From Shimwellia blattae DSM 4481 = NBRC 105725 (GTDB lineage Bacteria > Pseudomonadota > Gammaproteobacteria > Enterobacterales > Enterobacteriaceae), in contig NC_017910.1 in NCBI RefSeq assembly GCF_000262305.1, positions 2,542,001 to 2,606,000 on the forward strand: DNA of 64,000 nucleotides, in the 5' to 3' direction. The first letter of the stretch is position 1, and each line of letters opens with the position of its first letter. Positions 16,413 to 25,565 of this stretch are shown here, piece after piece. The position numbers and the translations under genes were made by a program. Below the pieces are notes generated by a model that did not search any database, had not been told where the DNA came from, and saw nothing but the letters and a program-made list of their open reading frames with translations.

Positions 16413-17972
16413 TTACCTGATTAACTGTTCTGCTTTTGGCAGGATTTGTGCGCCAGATCGCGCAACGGAATCATAATTGTAAATATCTGTACGAAATTGC
16501 GTCTGTCCGTCATCCCCGACAAACGCCGTCAGATAATAGAGGTTCACCGGAATATGGTTACTCACATTCACATAACGGGTATTGCCCGCTTTCACCGCGC
16601 TGGAGACCCGGGCGTTATCCCAGCCTACATCCCGTAGCAGCATCGATGCCAGTTCCGAGGCCTTATTCACCCGCACGCACCCGGAGCTCAGCGCCCGCAC
16701 ATCCTTCTGGAACAGGTTATGGTTCGGGGTATCGTGCAGATAGATGGCATCTGTACTGGGCATATTAAATTTATAGCGCCCCAGGGAGTTAGTCGGGCCC
16801 GGTTTTTGCTGGAAGCGGTACGGCAGGTTCGACTCGGTTATGCCGGACCAGTTTACCTGGCGCGGGTTAACCGGTTCAGAGCTTCCCCAGCCGCGCATCA
16901 TGGTAAATCCGTGGCGCTCCAGGTAGCCGGGATCCCGGCGCACTTTAGGCAGCAGATCTTTGCGCGCCAGGGTTGGCGGCACATTCCACGGCGGGTTCAG
17001 CACCACGTTACTCAGGGCGCTGCTCATCAGCGGCGTTTTACGCTCCGGGCGGCCGACAATAACCCGCGACGCGAGCATTTCATCCCCGTTGAGATAATAC
17101 TTCAGCGAGAAATCAGGGATATTCACCATGATCCCGGTCGACAGGTTGTCCGGCAGCAGGCGTAAACGCTGAATATTCAGCGCCACCAGCGCGGCGCGCT
17201 GTTGGGACGAAGCGCGGGAGTCCCTCATCAGTTGCAGCAGTGTCGCGTGCATTTTCGGGTACTGGGGGTTTTGTGGCGCCAGCGAGTCAATAAATTTTGC
17301 CACGTTGTGGCGATCGATCCCCAGCTGCCACTGGTTAATCACCGACAGAGCCGGTAACTCCAGAGTGTACGGGCTGCTGCTGTACAGCCAGTGGTTTCCC
17401 TGGCGGCCCACATTGCTGACATAGTCCAGATAGCCCAGCATCGCGTCAGACAGCACGATATCGCGCCCCATACCGCTCACGGACGAATCAGTCAGTAATT
17501 TCACCCAGGTCGCAAACTGAGGCTGAAAACCGGCGATCGCCGCTTCGGCCAGTTGCTGCTCGAAGCGGCGCATCGCTTCTCTGTCTTCCCACATGGCCTC
17601 CATATTGCGGGCCCCGTACAGCGCCGCCAGCCCATTAAAATAGACCGGTGTATAGCCTGCCGGCAGGCGTGACTGTAACTGATCCCGTCCCTGCTGTACC
17701 GTCATGCCAGCAGGTGCAGCCGGTGTGACAACGGACCCGGTCCCGCCGGAGGTGACCGGGGCGGGAGCACTCAGCGGTGCCCTTCCCAGTAACCCATTCA
17801 TGGCCGGTGACATCGGCAGGGAGCCCTGAGTATCGGTAGGGGCTGGCGCCACAACCGCAGAGCTGTCAGACGGGATAACTTCAGGCTCATCGGCCTGGGC
17901 TGTGAACAACGGAGCTAACCCCAGTGCAATACACCAGCTCAGCGCGGAAATCCTGCGGCTGTTCAGTTTCAT
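16413..17972 (-). CDS. ldtD: L,D-transpeptidase LdtD (YcbB) lacking the peptidoglycan-binding domain
   Basis: Periplasmic transpeptidase that forms mDAP-mDAP (3-3) crosslinks. It has a signal peptide (SALSWCIALGLAPLFTAQA), a Pro/Ala-rich stretch, an N-terminal scaffold domain, and an intact YkuD catalytic domain with HDTPNHNLF and SGCVRVN (nucleophile Cys). I chose ATG at 17970-17972, preceded by GGAGG six bases away, giving 519 residues. E. coli LdtD has 615 and contains a PG_binding_1 domain between scaffold and catalytic domain. Here the protein goes from HATLLQLMRDSRASS straight into QQRAALVALNIQRLRLLP, so roughly 110-120 residues including that whole domain are missing in frame. No frameshift or stop is seen. 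Confidence 0.93.
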   Translation of the reverse strand: MKLNSRRISALSWCIALGLAPLFTAQADEPEVIPSDSSAVVAPAPTDTQGSLPMSPAMNGLLGRAPLSAPAPVTSGGTGSVVTPAAPAGMTVQQGRDQLQSRLPAGYTPVYFNGLAALYGARNMEAMWEDREAMRRFEQQLAEAAIAGFQPQFATWVKLLTDSSVSGMGRDIVLSDAMLGYLDYVSNVGRQGNHWLYSSSPYTLELPALSVINQWQLGIDRHNVAKFIDSLAPQNPQYPKMHATLLQLMRDSRASSQQRAALVALNIQRLRLLPDNLSTGIMVNIPDFSLKYYLNGDEMLASRVIVGRPERKTPLMSSALSNVVLNPPWNVPPTLARKDLLPKVRRDPGYLERHGFTMMRGWGSSEPVNPRQVNWSGITESNLPYRFQQKPGPTNSLGRYKFNMPSTDAIYLHDTPNHNLFQKDVRALSSGCVRVNKASELASMLLRDVGWDNARVSSAVKAGNTRYVNVSNHIPVNLYYLTAFVGDDGQTQFRTDIYNYDSVARSGAQILPKAEQLIR

Positions 17973-18136
17973 ATGCAACCTCCATTGCCCCTTGTTCAAA
18001 ACAACTTTCTCACAATAATTTGCTGCTTAATTAACATTATAGGTTGTGTAATTCACCCTGTTACTATAAAGAAAATCCGCATGAGCCTATTCTGAAAAAT
18101 GGTCATTATGGGATCTATTTTTTAAATAAGTCATAC

Positions 18137-18171
18137 AAAAAAACCCACGGCGTCTCCGCCATGGGTTTTTT
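18137..18171 (-). terminator. Rho-independent terminator of the muk operon
   Basis: On the minus strand AAAAAACCCATGG, loop, CCGTGGGTTTTTTT, 18 bases after the mukB stop. The A-run and U-run on both sides make it potentially bidirectional. Confidence 0.88.
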
Positions 18172-18188
18172 ACGGCTCAACGTATGCG

Positions 18189-21100
18189 TTATGAGGCGTC
18201 CGCCGCGTCCTCAGGCTCCTGTGCTTCAGCCTCCGGCGCAAAGCCCCGCAGCCCGACCACATGCACATGCTCGTGGTTCTGGTAAACCTTACGCACCAGT
18301 TTGTAGGTGGTGCCTTTTTCCGGGCTGATATTTTCCGGCGCCGCGATAATCAGCTGCATCTCAAGGCGTTCGCACAGCTCAAACAGCGTGTTGATCGAGC
18401 GGGCATCCAGACGGGCCGCCTCATCAAGGAACAGCAGGCGGCACGGCGAAATATCTTTCCCGCGCAGGCGGCGGGACTCTTCTTCCCAGCTCTGTACCAC
18501 CATCACCAGAATCGACATCCCGGTACCGATAGCCTCACCGGTCGACAGGGCGCCACTTTCCGCCCGCAGCCAGCCGTCTGTCCCGCGGTTGACCTCCACT
18601 TCCATCTCCAGATAGTTGCGGTAGTCCAGCAGCTCTTCACCGATGGTCTGCGGCGTGCGCTGGCCCATATCGATCTGCGGGTTCAGGCGCTGATACAACT
18701 TCGCCAGTGCTTCCGAGAAGGTCAGCCGGTTGCTGTTAAACAGATCCTGGTGCTGTTCATGCTCTTCAGACAGTACATCAAGCAGTGTGGCGTGGGCCTC
18801 ACGCACATTGACGTTCAGGCGCACACTGTTTACCTGGCCGAAGGAGACACTCTGCAGCCCCTGGTTAAGCACCCGGATACGGTTCTGCTCACGCTGAATG
18901 GTTTTACGAATAATATTCGCCACACTGCGGGAGCTGATGGCCAGTTTCTTCTCACGGGCGGTCAGCTCTTCGGTGAGGCGGTTCAGTTCTATCTCCATCT
19001 GTTCGATGGCTTCAACCGGATCATCGGTACGGATAATATCCTGGCGAATACGCTCGCGCAGGTGCTGATACACCGCCACGAAGAACTGGATTTTACGCTC
19101 CGGGCGTTTCGGATCTTCAGACACCCGCAGTACATCGCGCAGGTGTTCGTTATCCGCCACCGCAAGGCGCAGTGCCCCCAGGGCTTTATCCGACATGGAG
19201 CGCAGATCGTCACCGGACAGATAGGCCAGCTCGCGGCGGTTCAGACGGCGCTCTACGCCATTGTCTTTCACCATACGCATCACCGCACACCAGCCCGCTT
19301 TCGCCACCACGACGTGCTCGCGGGTGTCATGGTAATCACGCTCCAGGCGGCGCAGCTGGCGGGTCAGGTTGTCCATTTCCGCCTCACAGATGGCCAGTTG
19401 CTTCTCCAGCTGATTACGGCGGTTACGGTTACCGGTAAGCCGGTTGTGGAGATCGTCGCGGCGTATTCTCGCCCGCTCTTCTGACTGGCTGTCCACCTGA
19501 ATGCCGATGGCTTTCATCTCGGTATACAGTTCGGCCAGCAGCTCTTTTTTGGTGTCGTGGGAGCTTCTCAGGGAGGCGAGCACCTGATTGTACTGGTTCA
19601 GCTGGGTAGCATGTGTCCGCAGCGCCTCGCGGGAGCGGCTGCGCTCGGTTTCTGCCTGCTCCAGGCGCTGGCGCAGTTTTTCATTAAGATCGCTGTTGCC
19701 GTCCAGCATGGCGGCTGCGTCCGTATAGCTGAAGTGGGCGCGACGCTGCACTACCTCGGTCAGCGAGAAGGCTTTCTGGCGCACTTCGCGCTGCTGGACC
19801 TGGGCATATTCATAATCCGCTTTCAGCTGTTCGAACTGCTGCGGGTCGTTTTGCAGATAAGTGGCGATGGGCTCCAGTTTTGCCAGCTGATTACCGAATT
19901 GCTGAATAAACTGCGCCGCTTCCTGGGCCTCTTCCAGCCGCTCGCGCACCTCTTCGCAGCGGTCCGGGAGCGTATCGTCCAGCAGCAGGTTAACCCGCGG
20001 CAGCAGACGGTTGAGCATCGCCACCCCTTCTTTCGCCTGCTCAAAGCGGGTTTTCTGCTGCAGGTTGTCGCTTTCATGGCTGGCGAGCGCACGCTCCAGC
20101 TCGCCACGGCGGCCGCTCAGCGTGCGGATTTCCGCTTCCGGATCCGCCTCAAACGCCACCGCCAGGTGCTGGCCGATAAACCGGCTGAATGCCTGGTGCA
20201 GGCGCTGGGTTTTCTGCACGTCAAACGACAGTGTCGCGAAACGCTCGGAGAGGGTTTCACGCTCCGCGTGCAGGTTTTCAATCCGGTTTTCCCGGGCGGC
20301 ACGGCCAAACAGCGGGACTTCCGGGAAGCGGGAATAACGCCACTGCCGATCGGCGATTTTCACCACCACGGCTTTTTCCAGCTCGTCTACGCTGAATACG
20401 CTGTCATCAAAGGACTGGGGATCCCCTTCAATCAGATACAAATCTTCCGGGCACTCTTCCAGACCCGCCAGCTGCTCGCGCACCAGGTTCAGATCCGGCA
20501 CCACAATAGCGTGGCGGGACGGGCCATACAGTGCGGAGAAGTACGGCGCATCTTCAAGGCTGACATCATCATAGATTTCAGATAACAGCACCCCGCCAAA
20601 ACGCTCCGCCAGGGTATTGAGGCGCTGATCTTCTGCCCCTCCCGGCTGGCTCAGGCGCTCAATTTCTTCATCTACCGCCTGTTTACGGGCGCCGACCTCG
20701 TCACGCTCAACGGTCACTTCGCGCTCGCGCTCCAGCAGCTGCTGGAGGTAGCTGGTCACATCGTGGCCGCAGGTAAACTGTTCCCCGGTCTGCTCTGCCA
20801 GCTGGTTCAGGCTGCTTTGGGCCGCCAGCCAGACAGGTGCCCGCTGGGTCAGGGTTTTCAGGGTTGCCAGCACCTGCTCCTGCTCCTGGCGCAGGTTCAT
20901 GCGCTGCTCACCGGCCTGGGCCACAGACTCAGACAGGCTTTCAATGCGCTCTTCCAGCTCCTGCTGGTAGGTTTCCAGATCCAGCGGATCGAACGATTTG
21001 CCCTGGCGCTTGCAGAATTCGCTCAGCAGTTGCTCCGCGTCCTGCTGTTCGCGCAGGCGCTGCTCCAGCTCGCTCAGGCGCGAGCGCAGGGCGGCTACCT

Positions 21101-22640
21101 GCTGCGCAACGTGGCGCTGCTCTGCCGCATCACGCAGCAGCTCCCGGGCCACCTGCCAGGCATCGCCCCGGCTGACCGGGCCGTTAATCGCCTCGACCAG
21201 TTGCCAGGCCTGCTCAAACTGGCTGTGTGCCGCCTGCATCATGCCCATCTTCTGTTCGAGATCGAGCATTTTGCCGGTGGTTTCTTGTTCTTTCGCCTGG
21301 AAGGTTTCCAGCCACTCTTCGGCGTTGTCCGGGGTGAGATCCGGCAGGTGGCACAGTTCGCGGGCGCGCTCAAGGGCCTGTAACGCCTGCTGATACTGGA
21401 TAGCGCGGGTCTGCTGAACATCCAGCGCCTGCTGGTAGTCCGCCAGCTGATTTTTCAGCTCGTCCACTTCCAGCTCAGCGGCTTCAGCCCGGGCTTCGTT
21501 CTCTTCCTGCTGTTCGGCCGCTTCGGCCACCACTTCGTTTTGCTCTTCAAGGCGGATCTGCAACTCTTCCAGATCTGCCTCATAGCGCTCAATTTTTTCC
21601 TGCTGGCGCAGTGCGGTCTGCACCAGGTTCAGGTGGTCGCTGGCGGCCTGATAGTCGGCCTCCAGATCCCCTTCCGCCCCGCTGTGCTCTGCCAGCTCCC
21701 GCGCCATGTCCACATGTTTGTACTGCTCTGCGGATAACTGCTGGCGGTTGCTGAACAGGTTACGCCGGTACTCCAGCGCTTTATCAAGATGGATACGCCG
21801 CTCATTGGCGTGGCGCATATAGTCCGCCGCCACGTAGTTGGTGGCTTCGGTGATCAGGTGTTTAAACAGATCCCGGTCAGACTGTGTTACCCGGATGGCC
21901 TCAAGGGTCAGGCGGTTTTCGCGCAGGGCCGCTTCCATATCCTGGAACGCTTTGCGCACCCCGCCGTTTTCCGGCAGCAGGTAGTCGCGTAGCGAGCGGG
22001 TAATCGCGCTGGAGATCCCGCCGTACAGGGAGGCTTCAATCAGGCGGTAGTATTTGCTGCGATCGGCCGCAGAGCGCAGACGGCGCGCCACGATCCCCAG
22101 ATCGAACATCAGCGAGTGGTACTCGGTTATCGAGTTAAACGGCTTAAACTGTACGCCGTCCATCCCCTCGACTTTGTCTTTCAGCTCCTGAAGGGTCAGG
22201 ACACGGGCCTGGCGCTCATTCAGGGTTTCGGTCAGAAGCTGGGTAGGCTGTATCGCCACCGGCAGGCCCTGGATAGCGAACGGTTTGATGTCCACTTTCC
22301 GATCGCGCCCGGCCACCTGCTGCAAACGCACCCCCACCACCACACGCTGGTGGCGCGAGTTGATCACATCCAGCACGGAGTAACACACCCCGGCTTTCAG
22401 CTTGCCGTGCAGGCCCTTATCCCGGGAGCCGGACGTGGCCCCGGCTTCGGTGGTGTTACGAAAGTGCAGCAGGGTCAGATCCGGGATCAGCGCCGTTACA
22501 AAGGCCGCCATGGTGGTGGATTTCCCCGCCCCGTTACCGCCGGAAAGCGTGGTGACCAGTTCATCCAGATCAAAGGTACGGGCAAAAAAGCCGTTCCAGT
22601 TAACCAGGGTCAGTGAGCGAAATTTTCCGCGTTCAATCAT
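18189..22640 (-). CDS. mukB: Chromosome partition protein MukB (SMC-like condensin ATPase)
   Basis: Core subunit of the MukBEF condensin that compacts and helps segregate the chromosome and interacts with topoisomerase IV. Order: head domain with Walker A GGNGAGKSTT (residues about 33-42), long coiled coil, a hinge around the middle (GGVLLSEIYDDVSLEDAPYF region), the returning coiled coil, then the C-terminal head half with signature ALSTGEAIGTGMS and Walker B RLLFLDEAARLD. 1483 residues, E. coli 1486. Its start overlaps the mukE stop by four bases (ATGA), indicating translational coupling. The acidic tail EAEAQEPEDAADAS is variable in the family. Confidence 0.98.
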   Translation of the reverse strand: MIERGKFRSLTLVNWNGFFARTFDLDELVTTLSGGNGAGKSTTMAAFVTALIPDLTLLHFRNTTEAGATSGSRDKGLHGKLKAGVCYSVLDVINSRHQRVVVGVRLQQVAGRDRKVDIKPFAIQGLPVAIQPTQLLTETLNERQARVLTLQELKDKVEGMDGVQFKPFNSITEYHSLMFDLGIVARRLRSAADRSKYYRLIEASLYGGISSAITRSLRDYLLPENGGVRKAFQDMEAALRENRLTLEAIRVTQSDRDLFKHLITEATNYVAADYMRHANERRIHLDKALEYRRNLFSNRQQLSAEQYKHVDMARELAEHSGAEGDLEADYQAASDHLNLVQTALRQQEKIERYEADLEELQIRLEEQNEVVAEAAEQQEENEARAEAAELEVDELKNQLADYQQALDVQQTRAIQYQQALQALERARELCHLPDLTPDNAEEWLETFQAKEQETTGKMLDLEQKMGMMQAAHSQFEQAWQLVEAINGPVSRGDAWQVARELLRDAAEQRHVAQQVAALRSRLSELEQRLREQQDAEQLLSEFCKRQGKSFDPLDLETYQQELEERIESLSESVAQAGEQRMNLRQEQEQVLATLKTLTQRAPVWLAAQSSLNQLAEQTGEQFTCGHDVTSYLQQLLEREREVTVERDEVGARKQAVDEEIERLSQPGGAEDQRLNTLAERFGGVLLSEIYDDVSLEDAPYFSALYGPSRHAIVVPDLNLVREQLAGLEECPEDLYLIEGDPQSFDDSVFSVDELEKAVVVKIADRQWRYSRFPEVPLFGRAARENRIENLHAERETLSERFATLSFDVQKTQRLHQAFSRFIGQHLAVAFEADPEAEIRTLSGRRGELERALASHESDNLQQKTRFEQAKEGVAMLNRLLPRVNLLLDDTLPDRCEEVRERLEEAQEAAQFIQQFGNQLAKLEPIATYLQNDPQQFEQLKADYEYAQVQQREVRQKAFSLTEVVQRRAHFSYTDAAAMLDGNSDLNEKLRQRLEQAETERSRSREALRTHATQLNQYNQVLASLRSSHDTKKELLAELYTEMKAIGIQVDSQSEERARIRRDDLHNRLTGNRNRRNQLEKQLAICEAEMDNLTRQLRRLERDYHDTREHVVVAKAGWCAVMRMVKDNGVERRLNRRELAYLSGDDLRSMSDKALGALRLAVADNEHLRDVLRVSEDPKRPERKIQFFVAVYQHLRERIRQDIIRTDDPVEAIEQMEIELNRLTEELTAREKKLAISSRSVANIIRKTIQREQNRIRVLNQGLQSVSFGQVNSVRLNVNVREAHATLLDVLSEEHEQHQDLFNSNRLTFSEALAKLYQRLNPQIDMGQRTPQTIGEELLDYRNYLEMEVEVNRGTDGWLRAESGALSTGEAIGTGMSILVMVVQSWEEESRRLRGKDISPCRLLFLDEAARLDARSINTLFELCERLEMQLIIAAPENISPEKGTTYKLVRKVYQNHEHVHVVGLRGFAPEAEAQEPEDAADAS

Positions 22641-23347
22641 TCTTCTTCATCCTCCGCTTTGTCCTGAAGGTGCCCGTCAGCCTCGTCATGCAGTTGCAGG
22701 TGGTTTTCCACCGGCATGGCTTCACCATCGCGGATCATGCGCAGTTGCGCCTCCCGCGGATCGTCCCCGCTGCGGACATCGGCACCAAAGCGGAACACAG
22801 ACTCGGTAATACGAAATTTGCTACTGTCGTGGCCCATAAACCACACCATTCCCAGACGGCGCAGGCGGTTTAATGAGGCACGGACCTTTTCCTGCAGCTT
22901 CTGGCGATCCAGATCGGACCCGGTAGAACGGTTATTCACCAGCCGCAGCAGTTTGGTTTCATCAGCCAGGGTGGTGAGCTCGTCATAGAGCTCCTGCTGG
23001 GTGAAGATACCTTCGTTCGCCAGCCGCTCGGGGCTGAGATACAGATAACAGAGGATTTTGCCCACCATCATATCCAGCTCAGACAGTACCGAGCGCGGGA
23101 TAAGCGTTGTGGAACGGGGGCGCAGGTAGAAGAACCCCTCCGGCGCCCGCACCAGCTCCACGTTATAGCGGTGGTAGAACTCTTCCAGCTGTTCCTGGAA
23201 GTCCATCAAAAAAGCATGATTATCAAGCTCATCCAGGCCAATATGACGGCCAGCGCGCAGCTGGCTGTCCAGCGCAGGAAATAAAGGATTCGCCAACGCT
23301 TGTGCCAGCTTAACTGGCATCACTTGTTCAATATTTGTCAATGACAT
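22637..23347 (-). CDS. mukE: Chromosome partition protein MukE
   Basis: Small winged-helix (kite) subunit that joins MukF and MukB in the condensin complex. I chose ATG at 23345-23347 (MSLTNIEQVMPVKLAQAL), giving 236 residues (E. coli 234); the open frame runs 39 codons further upstream but lies inside mukF and has no homology. The strongest family stretches are LIPRSVLSELDMMVGKILCY and NRLRRLGMVWFMGHDS. The start is inside the last 20 bases of mukF and the stop overlaps the mukB start, so the three genes are tightly coupled. The acidic C terminus (KAEDEEE) is typical. Confidence 0.96.
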   Translation of the reverse strand: MSLTNIEQVMPVKLAQALANPLFPALDSQLRAGRHIGLDELDNHAFLMDFQEQLEEFYHRYNVELVRAPEGFFYLRPRSTTLIPRSVLSELDMMVGKILCYLYLSPERLANEGIFTQQELYDELTTLADETKLLRLVNNRSTGSDLDRQKLQEKVRASLNRLRRLGMVWFMGHDSSKFRITESVFRFGADVRSGDDPREAQLRMIRDGEAMPVENHLQLHDEADGHLQDKAEDEEE

Positions 23348-24650
23348 GCGCCTGTACCCTGGCTCCGTAATCATTAATCGGCTGCCATTTCGCGGGCAGT
23401 CCGGAAAAATCTGCTTCAGCCACACCCAGGCGCACGGCCTGGTCGACCACAATTCGCGCCACATCGAAATGATGGGCCCGGGGGTATTGCGCCAGATAAG
23501 CGCGCATTACCGATCCGAGATCCAGTGGCTTCTGTTGCTCTTTATAAACCTGGAGCGATGACTCAATGATCCCCGCCAGCTGCTCGCGGATCTCGTTAAA
23601 TTCTTCATATTCCAGGTCTGCCGGGAGTTCGCCGGTAACTTCGTCATCGCGCAGCGTCATCTCTTCGTCGCGCATATCCAGCAAGCGGTCGGCGCTGGCG
23701 TAAGTCAGTGCCCAGGGGGCGTCAAAATAGCCCTGAATCGACTGGCGCAGACGCTGGGCGAATACCCGGTTTTTGTCCATATCAATGGCGGTACGAATAA
23801 ATTTATGCACATGGCGATCGTAACCAATCCACAGATCAATGGCCTGCTGGCCCCAGCTGATAATGCGGTCCAGTTTGTTCTGCAAATCAAACACCAGCCG
23901 CTCTACGGTATCCAGCCCGGTCATACCGAGGATGGCGTCCTGAATGCGTAACAGATTGGCCTGCAGTTTATCCCCGGCCGCTTCCAGGGTGTCCTGCAGT
24001 TCGCGCAGGGTGCCGGAGGTTTCCGTCAGCAGCATTTCGCAGCTGGTTATCGCCGCCCGCCAGTCTTTATTCAGCAACCCGGCAATATCCTCTTTGACCG
24101 CCTGCTGCTGCTCATCCATGATGCGCTGGGTCATATCAATGCTGTCGAAAATCTCCGCCACGGAGTATTTCAGCGGGGCAAACACGTTGCGGTGCCAGTG
24201 GAACTCGTCGCCCCCTTCATCGGCGGCGTCGGCGGCCCGTTTAAGTTCACCGGCCACAATCGACAGCTGCATCGACAGGCGCAGGGTTGAGAATTCGCGC
24301 TGGCGAATATAGTAATCCGTAATGCCTATCCCCAGCGGGGTCAGGCGGTATATGGCATTACCTTCGGTGATTTCACTGGTAAAGCGGTTGAGCAAACGCT
24401 GGCGCACCATATCGTTGATGGCGTTATTTGCGCGCACGTTCACGGTCTCATTCGTTTGCTCAAAGGCTTCGCTGACGTGGCGAAAGGCATCGGTCAGTTC
24501 GCCTTCGCTCATTTCGCCGTCCAGACGTTCGCCATTCAGTGTGGCTATCGCCAGCAAAAACGCCAGCCGGTCTGTGGGCAGCGCCAGCGAAAAATCATTT
24601 TTCCTGGCCCAGCTAACCAGCTCTGGCACCGTCTGGGAAAAATTACTCAT
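23328..24650 (-). CDS. mukF: Chromosome partition protein MukF (kleisin)
   Basis: Kleisin subunit of MukBEF that bridges the MukB heads and dimerises through its N-terminal winged helix. 440 residues, same as E. coli. It begins MSNFSQTVPELVSWARKNDFSL and ends GARVQAHVIDKY, both conserved. The middle part is helical and coiled coil, the C-terminal part is the winged helix that contacts the MukB head. It starts three bases after the cmoM stop and overlaps mukE by 20 bases. Confidence 0.97.
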   Translation of the reverse strand: MSNFSQTVPELVSWARKNDFSLALPTDRLAFLLAIATLNGERLDGEMSEGELTDAFRHVSEAFEQTNETVNVRANNAINDMVRQRLLNRFTSEITEGNAIYRLTPLGIGITDYYIRQREFSTLRLSMQLSIVAGELKRAADAADEGGDEFHWHRNVFAPLKYSVAEIFDSIDMTQRIMDEQQQAVKEDIAGLLNKDWRAAITSCEMLLTETSGTLRELQDTLEAAGDKLQANLLRIQDAILGMTGLDTVERLVFDLQNKLDRIISWGQQAIDLWIGYDRHVHKFIRTAIDMDKNRVFAQRLRQSIQGYFDAPWALTYASADRLLDMRDEEMTLRDDEVTGELPADLEYEEFNEIREQLAGIIESSLQVYKEQQKPLDLGSVMRAYLAQYPRAHHFDVARIVVDQAVRLGVAEADFSGLPAKWQPINDYGARVQAHVIDKY

Positions 24651-24653
24651 AGT

Positions 24654-25433
24654 TTATCCTTGGTTCTCCGGCTTGATGGCGGTGACATGTATATAACGCC
24701 CGAGGCTTATCCATGGCTCCTGACGGCAGTAGCGGGTTTCCAGCGCCAGCAGTTCGTTAAAACGCTCCTGCTGCTGGTGTTTTTCCCGCAGGTAGTCATG
24801 AAATACCCGTACCCCGGTCTTACCGGTTATCTGCCAGCCAATTTGTGTCAGCCACTGGTAAACCTGCCGGGGATCCAGCGGGTGATCCGGGGAGAGCGTG
24901 CGCTTTTTACGCTTCGGCATTCCCTGTTCAACATAGGCAAAATTACCGGCCACCATGTTGTGCATCAACAAGCCATTGGCATTGTAGAACATCAGCGACA
25001 GGGCGCCACCAGGGGCCAGGCACTGCCAGAGATGCTCCAGTACCGACAGGGGATCAGCCACCCACTCCAGTACCGCGTGAAACAATATCAGATCCACCGG
25101 GCTTTCCAAATGCTGCCCGATGTCCTGGGCCGCACTGTGTACAAAATGCATGTTGTCGCTCACACCTTTTTCCCGGGCCGACTGCTGCGCACGCGACAGC
25201 ATCTCCCGGGAAAGGTCACACAGGGTCACATGGTGGTGGAGCCCGGCAACCCGGCAGGCGGTTTGTCCTTCACCGCCACCGGCATCCAGTACCCGCAGCG
25301 GGCGCTGCGGCAGTGAGGCAAATAAGCGATCCAGATCCTGCCACAGGATCGCCTGGCGCAACTTGCCTTTGGTTGTGCCATAAATATTGCGCGCGAACTT
25401 CTCGGCAATATCGTCAAAATTGCGATCCTGCAT
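24654..25433 (-). CDS. cmoM: tRNA 5-carboxymethoxyuridine methyltransferase CmoM
   Basis: S-adenosylmethionine-dependent methyltransferase (formerly SmtA) that makes the methyl ester of 5-carboxymethoxyuridine at tRNA wobble position 34. The Rossmann motif I is VLDAGGGEGQTA at about residues 46-57, followed by LCDLSREML (motif II) and DLILFHAVLEWV (motif IV). 259 residues, E. coli 261. It is the first gene of the cmoM-mukF-mukE-mukB operon with a three-base gap to mukF and is divergent from elyC across 132 bases, which should hold the operon promoter. Confidence 0.95.
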   Translation of the reverse strand: MQDRNFDDIAEKFARNIYGTTKGKLRQAILWQDLDRLFASLPQRPLRVLDAGGGEGQTACRVAGLHHHVTLCDLSREMLSRAQQSAREKGVSDNMHFVHSAAQDIGQHLESPVDLILFHAVLEWVADPLSVLEHLWQCLAPGGALSLMFYNANGLLMHNMVAGNFAYVEQGMPKRKKRTLSPDHPLDPRQVYQWLTQIGWQITGKTGVRVFHDYLREKHQQQERFNELLALETRYCRQEPWISLGRYIHVTAIKPENQG

Positions 25434-25565
25434 GCTACAACTCCGGAACTCAGGTAGCCGACTGGCAAAAGCGCTATTTTGTCACATGCGCAAGGATAAT
25501 GAACCCTCAGGGTGTAAGATCCCCGATTATTCCCGACCGTATGGTTAAAAAAGGAACCATAACTG

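Noticed and set aside
18261..19484. A 407-codon plus-strand frame antisense to mukB, and several similar ones to 22616
   Set aside because: They are complementary shadows of mukB codons in GC-rich DNA, with no family match.
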